Part shown: positions 58,761 through 64,000 of the stretch, in pieces
Layout of the letters: each line of letters starts with the position of its first letter
Position numbering within the stretch: the stretch's first letter is position 1
Assembly (NCBI GenBank): GCA_035519675.1
Contig: DATIWB010000023.1
Coordinates: 146,386 to 210,385, forward strand
Source of the DNA: RPRB01 sp035519675
GTDB lineage: Bacteria; Myxococcota; Myxococcia; Myxococcales; Myxococcaceae
Reading direction: 5' to 3'
Length of the DNA: 64,000 nucleotides
Notes under the pieces: model-generated
The model's database searches: none
What the model was told of the DNA's origin: nothing
What the model saw: only the letters and a program-made list of their open reading frames with translations
Made by a program: the position numbers and the translations under genes

Positions 58761-61700
58761 GTGCGCCTGGTGCCGGGAACACGGTTGGGACCTTACGAGG
58801 TGCTCGCCCTGCTCGGAACCGGCGGGATGGCCGAGGTCTACCGGGCAAGAGACATCCGGCTCGGCCGGGAGGTGGCGATCAAGGTCGTCTCCGAGTCACT
58901 GGGTGGACACGAGGCCTGGCTGGAGCGGCTACAGCGCGAGGCGCAGCTCGCCGGGGCCCTGAACCATCCCAACGTCGTCTCGCTCTACGACGTCGGGGTC
59001 CACGACACCCGGCCGTTCTTCGTCACCGAGCTCCTGGAAGGGGAGTCGCTCCGGGAACGGCTGATTCGCGGACCGGTCCCGATCGCCACTGCGCTGGAGT
59101 GGGCGGGACAGGTTGCCCGGGGGCTCGCCGCGGCGCACGAGCGGGGGATCATCCATCGGGACCTCAAACCGGAGAACCTCTTCCTCACCCGGAACGGGCA
59201 GGTGAAGCTGCTGGACTTCGGCATCGCCAAGCTGATCGAGGCGGTGCAGCGGTCCACCGCCGCGCACCCGATGATGGACGAGACGCTTCCTCCCTCGGTG
59301 GGCGCCACCGGCACCGGGGTGGTGCTGGGGACGCCGGGCTACATGTCGCCGGAGCAGGTTCGCGGGGATCCGCTCGACGCCCGGACTGACCTCTTCAGCC
59401 TGGGCGCCATCCTCTTCGAGATGCTCGCCGGCCGTCGGGCGTTCCCGGCCAGCTCCTTCGTCGAGAGCGGCTACGCCATCCTCCACTCCGATCCCGAGCC
59501 GCTCCCTCCCACCATTCCTCCGGTCGTCGCCGAGGTGGTCGCCCGCTGTCTGGAGAAGGAGCGGGATCGGCGCTTCCAGTCCGCCCGGGACCTGGGCCTG
59601 ATCCTCGACTCCGCTCGTCGGGGCGAAGCACCCGGCGGCGAGGGGACCCTCCTCCGGCCCCAGTCCACAGTGGAGCCGCCCGCTTCTCGCCGCAGCGCGG
59701 GCGCATCCCGGCCGCTGGGCGCGGGACTTCCCCGGACCTTCACCCCGCTGGTGGGGCGCGACCCCGAGGTGCGATCGCTGGTCGCCGCGCTCGCCTCCGC
59801 GCCGCTGGTGACCATCACCGGCCCCGGGGGCATCGGCAAGACCCGGGTGGCGGTGGCGGTGGCAGAGAGCGTCCCGGTGGAGCTGGTCCGCCGGGTGGCG
59901 TTCGTCGACCTGGCCGCGGTCGGCGATCCGGCGCTGGTGCCGCGCGCGGTGGCGGGCGCGCTCCGTCTCCGTGACCTCCCCTACGACCTCGCTCTCAACG
60001 ACGCCGTGGTCAGCGCGCTGCAGGAAGAGTCGGTGCTCATCGTCTTCGACAACTGCGAGCACCTGGTGGGGGCCTGTGCGGAGCTCGCCGCCGCGGTCCT
60101 CGCCGGCTGCGAGGGGGTACGCCTCCTGGCCACCAGCCAGCTCCCGCTCGGGGTGACCGGAGAGATGGTGTACCGGCTGGCGCCGCTCGCCGCCCCGCCG
60201 GACGAGCCGGCTCCGTCGGACGCGGAGATCGCCGCCTGGCGCACACAGTACCCTGCGCTGGAGCTGCTGGTGCAGCGGCTGCGGGCGGTGGATCCCGCCT
60301 TCGAGCTGACCGTCGCCCTGGCCCCGCTGGCCGCGGAGATCTGCCGCCAGCTCGACGGGCTCCCGCTGGCCCTGGAGCTGGTCGCTCCTCGGTCCCGGGT
60401 GCTCTCGCTCCGGGAGATCGCCTCCCAGCTGGAGAAGCGCTTCCAGCTCCTGTCCAAGGGAGACCGCAGCGCTCCTTCTCGTCACCAGGGCCTCGGCGCA
60501 GTCCTGGAATGGAGCTACGCGCTGCTCTCCCCCAAGGAGCAGCGCGCGCTGGAGCGCCTCTCGGTGTTCGCCGGCACGTTCGCCCAGGCGGCGGCGGCGG
60601 CGGTCTGCGGTCCGCTGGCCGACGATCCCGCCGAGCTGGTCGACCTGCTTCAAGGCCTGGTCGAGAAGTCGCTGGTGATGGTGCAGCGGGCCGGGGACGA
60701 CACCCGGCGCTTCCGACTCCTGGAGACCGTTCGTCACTACGCGCAGCACCGGCTCGGGGCGGGCGGAGATCGGGACGACGCTCGGGCCCGCCTCCTTGGC
60801 TGGGCGGTCTCGATCGTCGAGGGGACCGATCGAAGCAGACAGTGGACTCAGCGAGTGCTCACCGAATACGACAACATCCGCGCCGCGTTCGACTACTCGC
60901 AGGGGGCGCCCGAGCTGGCGGTGGGTGGGCTCCGTCTCGCCGCCGGCCTCTGGCTGCACTGGTTCGGGCGGGGCGACAAGTTCGAGCACCGCAAGCTGGT
61001 GGAGCGGGCTCTCGCCTCTGCTCCCGACGCTCCTGCATCGGTCCGTGCCGAGGCGTACCTGGGGCTGGCCGTGGTCAACCACACCCTGCCGGATGCGTCG
61101 GTGCTTCGTTCGGCGGCAACGGCCGGGCTGGGGCTGGCCCAGGAGCTCAGGGACGACCGGCTGGAGGCGCTCGCCGGCTTCGGCCTCACCTGGGCCGAGA
61201 TCTGGGAGCACAAACCCCAGGCCGGCGCGGTCTTCGCCGACGCAGGAATCGCGGCCGCCCGCCGAGCGGGGATCGGATGGGTGCTCGCGCTGTGCCTCCA
61301 GGCCCGGAGCGCCTGCGCCTCCGAGAGCGGTGAGCTGCCCCTCGGCCTGGCGTGCATGCGCGAGGCGATGGCGCTGCTCGACGAGCAGTCTCCGGCGGTC
61401 CTCCACATGTATTTGCGCTTCAACCTGGGGCTCCAGGCCTTCCTCAACGGCGAGCACGCCGAGGCGGCACGCGCCTGGCGCCAGGGGCTCGACGAGGCAC
61501 TGGCCCTCTCGGTGCGGAGGGGAGCGGCCGGATCCATCGAGGGTGCGGCGTACCTCAGCGCAGCCGCGGGAGGGTGGGCGGTGGGTGCGCGCCTGCTGAG
61601 CGCCGCCGACCGGATCCGGGTCGAGGTCGCCGGTCCCCTCCTTCCCCACTGGATCTCGGAGCACGCCCGGGTCGAGGCGCGGGCGCGCGCGGCGCTCGGC

Positions 61701-61802
61701 TCCGAGTTCGAGGTCGAGCAGCAGGCAGGCGCGGCGCTTCCCTTCAAGGAGGCGGCGGCGCTGGCGCTCTCGGTCCTGGACGGACTCTCGCCGGCGCGCT
61801 GA
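58761..61802 (+). CDS. Ser/Thr protein kinase fused to COG3903-type (LuxR/AfsR-like) ATPase and helical repeats
   Basis: 1013 residues from the GTG at 58761, chosen because MRLVPGTRLGPYEVLALLG is the usual start of such kinases (an ATG at 58722 is possible). The kinase (about 10-270) is complete: GTGGMAEVYRAR, AIKVV, HRDLKPENLF, DFGIAKL and MSPEQV. A STAND-like ATPase follows (about 325-650) with PLVGRDPEVRSLV, Walker A GPGGIGKTR and Walker B LIVFDNCEHLV. The last 300 residues are TPR-like helices. It has no TM helix, so the protein is cytoplasmic. Such fusions couple ligand- or oligomer-dependent ATPases to phosphorylation. It is divergent from the KaiC-like operon. Confidence 0.9.
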   Translation: MRLVPGTRLGPYEVLALLGTGGMAEVYRARDIRLGREVAIKVVSESLGGHEAWLERLQREAQLAGALNHPNVVSLYDVGVHDTRPFFVTELLEGESLRERLIRGPVPIATALEWAGQVARGLAAAHERGIIHRDLKPENLFLTRNGQVKLLDFGIAKLIEAVQRSTAAHPMMDETLPPSVGATGTGVVLGTPGYMSPEQVRGDPLDARTDLFSLGAILFEMLAGRRAFPASSFVESGYAILHSDPEPLPPTIPPVVAEVVARCLEKERDRRFQSARDLGLILDSARRGEAPGGEGTLLRPQSTVEPPASRRSAGASRPLGAGLPRTFTPLVGRDPEVRSLVAALASAPLVTITGPGGIGKTRVAVAVAESVPVELVRRVAFVDLAAVGDPALVPRAVAGALRLRDLPYDLALNDAVVSALQEESVLIVFDNCEHLVGACAELAAAVLAGCEGVRLLATSQLPLGVTGEMVYRLAPLAAPPDEPAPSDAEIAAWRTQYPALELLVQRLRAVDPAFELTVALAPLAAEICRQLDGLPLALELVAPRSRVLSLREIASQLEKRFQLLSKGDRSAPSRHQGLGAVLEWSYALLSPKEQRALERLSVFAGTFAQAAAAAVCGPLADDPAELVDLLQGLVEKSLVMVQRAGDDTRRFRLLETVRHYAQHRLGAGGDRDDARARLLGWAVSIVEGTDRSRQWTQRVLTEYDNIRAAFDYSQGAPELAVGGLRLAAGLWLHWFGRGDKFEHRKLVERALASAPDAPASVRAEAYLGLAVVNHTLPDASVLRSAATAGLGLAQELRDDRLEALAGFGLTWAEIWEHKPQAGAVFADAGIAAARRAGIGWVLALCLQARSACASESGELPLGLACMREAMALLDEQSPAVLHMYLRFNLGLQAFLNGEHAEAARAWRQGLDEALALSVRRGAAGSIEGAAYLSAAAGGWAVGARLLSAADRIRVEVAGPLLPHWISEHARVEARARAALGSEFEVEQQAGAALPFKEAAALALSVLDGLSPAR

Positions 61803-61902
61803 GGGGCAGCGCTTCAGCTTCAACCCGGTGGCAGTTGTGAAGCCCCTCTTGTCGGATGGCCCAGCGGGGTGCAAGGAATCCGCTGCGTTCAGGAGGCGAC
61901 CC

Positions 61903-62358
61903 GTGAACTCGAGGCGCTCGAACAGGCGGGTACAGCGGATCTGCGCGCTGGCGCTCTGCGGGCTCGGTGCTGTGGTCCGCGCGGCGCCGGCGCCATGTGA
62001 GTTGCTGACTCCCGCGGAGATCGCCGCTGCGGTCGGCGGAAGCTTCGGCGCCGGTCAACCGATCGGGACCACCGGCTGCTCGTGGACCTCGGAGAAGCCG
62101 CACGTCATCGTCACCGTGTCGCTGTGGCCTTCCAAGGAGTGGGACCGCCTCAAGGCGAGCCCCCTTCCGGGAACCACCATCACTGCAGCGAGCGGACTCG
62201 GGGACGACGCCTTCTACGCGACGCTGGCGCAGTACACGATGCTCTACGTCAAGAAGGGCCAGACCGTGTACCTGTTCAAGGTCTACGGGGTCGCAGACAA
62301 GGCGAAGCAGAGCAACGCCGAGAAGTCGCTCGCCCAGGACGCGCTGGCGAGGCTCTAG
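61903..62358 (+). CDS. Small exported protein (DUF3558-like pattern)
   Basis: The 151-residue protein starts at the GTG at 61903, preceded by a strong AGGAGG. It has a signal peptide (ALALCGLGAVVRAAP) and a mature domain beginning PCELLTPAEIAAAVGGSFG, with CSWTS later, the pattern of DUF3558-like small secreted or lipoproteins: a first Cys, then Cys about 36 residues on, likely forming a disulfide. The function is unknown. It lies 100 bases after the kinase gene. Confidence 0.65.
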   Translation: MNSRRSNRRVQRICALALCGLGAVVRAAPAPCELLTPAEIAAAVGGSFGAGQPIGTTGCSWTSEKPHVIVTVSLWPSKEWDRLKASPLPGTTITAASGLGDDAFYATLAQYTMLYVKKGQTVYLFKVYGVADKAKQSNAEKSLAQDALARL

Positions 62359-62367
62359 GGGGAGCGG

Positions 62368-62544
62368 TCATCCCGTCTTTCCCATCGGTCGCAACGGCCG
62401 CTCCGAGGCGAGCAGGTCGACGCGCCGGAGGACCGCGCGGAGTGTCGCTCCGCTGAGCCGCCCCTCTGCGTAGCCCTGGACGGCGGCCCAGAGCGGTCCC
62501 GCGTAACTGCGGCCGAACTGGTTGGCTCCCAGCTCGCGGGTCAC
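62368..62544 (-). pseudogene. Short minus-strand ORF, possible gene remnant
   Basis: A 58-codon frame (VTRELGANQFGRSYAG, then EGRLSGATLRAVLRRVDLL) has protein-like composition and codon use, but is cut by a TGA immediately upstream of the segment that would continue it. It looks like the 3' end of a decayed gene or a very small protein. It ends 9 bases from the convergent gene. No family is recognised. Confidence 0.35.
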
Positions 62545-62632
62545 CAGCGCTCGCGCGGCGAACTCTCATTGCTTCGAGGCCCCGTCCCAGGTCTGAATGT
62601 CCTCCGGGACCGTCACGGACGAGCGAGGGGCG

Positions 62633-63997
62633 ATGGTTCGGAGCTGGAAGCGGGGCGTGGTCCTCCTGGGCTTCATGGCCGGACTCCAGTCCGCGGGGGC
62701 GCAGCAGTTCGTGCTTCCGCAGACCCTGGCGGTGAGCAACCGCGACCGGATCTTCCCCGGTCTCTACGAGTTCAGCGAAGCGGGCGCAGTGGTGGCCCGG
62801 GTCCGGGATGCTTCCGCCACCTGGTACAACCCCGCCGGCCTCGCGCTGTCCGAGCGGACCACCTTCAACGTCAGCTCTGCCGCGTACCAGCTCACCATGC
62901 TGGGGAGCGCCAACGCGCCCGCCGAGTTCACGCGGACGGCCAGCTTCCAGCCCATCCCCAGCGCTCTGGGCGTTGCCTTCGGGAAAGAGGTCCTCGAATG
63001 GCACGGGCTCCGCCTGGGACTGGGGATCCACAGCCAGGCCAACTGGGACTCCTCGGTGCGTCTCGAGAGCAACCCCAGCCCGGACACCCGGGTGAGCTAC
63101 GTGATGAAGTCCTTGTTTCGCTCGACCGTCTTCACCGCCGGAGCCGGATGGGCGCTCGATCCCCGCTTCCGCTTCGGCGCTGCGCTGCTCTTCGACTACA
63201 CCGAGACCGGTGACGTCGGGCAGACCTCGGCCGACACCCAGGACGGAACCGCGCTGCAGACGGTGATCCAGTCGCTGGACTTCAGCGGGAACACACTCCA
63301 CCTCATGGCCACGCTCGGCGCCCAGGCCGAGCCCCTGCCGTGGCTGTCGCTGGGGCTGGTGGTTCAAACGCCGGGAATCGCGCTCGCCCACGGAGGCACG
63401 GTTCGCTACGAGGCCCAGACGTCCACGCTCCAGACCCACAGCCTGGCTCTGATCGACGACAGCAATGCCGAGTTCGACCTCCGCAAGACCTTCAAGGCCA
63501 CCCTGGGCATCGGGGTACGGTTCTGGAAGATCGAGCTGGAGGGAGACCTCCGCTGGTACCCGGCCAGCGCGACCTACACCCTGTTCGCCACCTCGGTGCC
63601 GATCCAGATCACCACCCAGCTGCCCGGGCAAGCGCCGGTGGTGACCGAGGAGCAGTTCGCCTCGATTGCCTTTGCGACCCGCCAGGTATGGAGCGGCAGC
63701 ATCGGGCTCCAGCTCCGGCTCAGCGAGCTGGTCACGTTCCACGGGGGGTTCTACCTCGACCCCTCTCCGTTGGGCACCGCAGTCAACGGTGTCTTCCAGC
63801 GAGCCGATTTCGCCGGGTTTCGGGGCGGAGTCTCCTTCACCGCCCGGCAGGGGCTCTCCGGGTCGGTCAGCCTGGGCTACGAGCGGGGGACGGCCGACAC
63901 CACCGTCGCCGTGGGGGGGCTGGCGGTGACTCCGCTGCCGGTGGAGATCTCGTTCACCACCTTCAACGTGAGCTTTGCCATCGGGTACAAGTTCTGA
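62633..63997 (+). CDS. FadL/OMPP1-like outer-membrane transport protein
   Basis: The 454-residue protein starts at the ATG at 62633 with a purine-rich ribosome-binding site, and has a signal peptide ending QSAGAQQ. The hallmark ASATWYNPAGLAL near residue 60 is the FadL-family N-terminal hatch region. The remainder forms amphipathic strands (FGAALLFDYTETGDV, SLGLVVQTPG) and ends SFAIGYKF with terminal Phe. FadL-type barrels take up hydrophobic compounds such as fatty acids; the substrate here is unknown. An ATG at 62597 would place 12 residues before the signal. Confidence 0.85.
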   Translation: MVRSWKRGVVLLGFMAGLQSAGAQQFVLPQTLAVSNRDRIFPGLYEFSEAGAVVARVRDASATWYNPAGLALSERTTFNVSSAAYQLTMLGSANAPAEFTRTASFQPIPSALGVAFGKEVLEWHGLRLGLGIHSQANWDSSVRLESNPSPDTRVSYVMKSLFRSTVFTAGAGWALDPRFRFGAALLFDYTETGDVGQTSADTQDGTALQTVIQSLDFSGNTLHLMATLGAQAEPLPWLSLGLVVQTPGIALAHGGTVRYEAQTSTLQTHSLALIDDSNAEFDLRKTFKATLGIGVRFWKIELEGDLRWYPASATYTLFATSVPIQITTQLPGQAPVVTEEQFASIAFATRQVWSGSIGLQLRLSELVTFHGGFYLDPSPLGTAVNGVFQRADFAGFRGGVSFTARQGLSGSVSLGYERGTADTTVAVGGLAVTPLPVEISFTTFNVSFAIGYKF

Positions 63998-64000
63998 AGC

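Overview
The window is GC-rich (about 70% by eye), densely coded, and reads as a chromosome segment of a Myxococcota (myxobacterial) species. The best evidence is the mglB-mglA pair, whose products look near-identical to the gliding/polarity GTPase and its activator. It is followed by a gene series with the order and architecture of the Myxococcus Glt/Nfs trans-envelope machinery. Eukaryote-like Ser/Thr kinases fused to P-loop NTPases, many small lipoproteins, an ADYC-domain protein and FG-GAP proteins fit the same group. No rRNA, CRISPR array, prophage or insertion sequence was found.

Layout. 1-3340 is a translation block: the end of a TPR protein, serS, all four serine tRNAs (UGA, GCU, CGA, GGA), tRNA-Arg(ACG) directly ahead of its own anticodon deaminase gene tadA, and the SRP RNA gene ffs. 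3340-8780 holds an inverted-repeat element, a MarR regulator, a GT22-type mannosyltransferase and the replication/recombination set dnaX-ybaB-recR; dnaX is split by a frame change. 8787-17223 (minus strand) holds a PKD/FG-GAP lipoprotein, a kinase-nSTAND-FGE fusion and a secreted ADYC-domain protein. 17415-21935 holds a small monooxygenase-like protein, a lipoprotein, a PYROXD2-like oxidoreductase and an S9 peptidase.

22131-35697 is the most striking region. mglB and mglA are followed by a mostly overlapping gene series: secreted coiled-coil protein, TPR protein, very large TPR protein, TPR lipoprotein, small exported protein, and an FHA-like/TM/TonB-like protein. These match the C-D-E-F-G order of Glt/Nfs. 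Then come a coiled-coil exported protein, an outer-membrane beta-barrel and a short polysaccharide-export (OPX) lipoprotein. Together they suggest a MglA-controlled envelope-spanning machine tied to surface polysaccharide. No TolQ/TolR-type motor gene is in the window.

35757-43021 carries a cupin, a small membrane protein, an mpl-TlpA-IMPase operon, and a cluster in which LD-carboxypeptidase and a beta-lactamase-like hydrolase alternate with three paralogous four-cysteine lipoproteins; peptidoglycan recycling is the common thread. 43142-55392 is mixed housekeeping and accessory metabolism: extradiol dioxygenase, phosphoesterase, porin-like proteins, EamA transporter, RNA methyltransferase, DGPF/YCII protein, Tat-exported sulfite-oxidase-like enzyme, DJ-1/PfpI protein, aldo/keto reductase and CDF transporter. 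55434-64000 is signalling and envelope: a KaiC-like ATPase overlapping a hybrid histidine kinase, a divergent Ser/Thr kinase fused to a COG3903-type ATPase, a small exported protein and a FadL-like outer-membrane protein.
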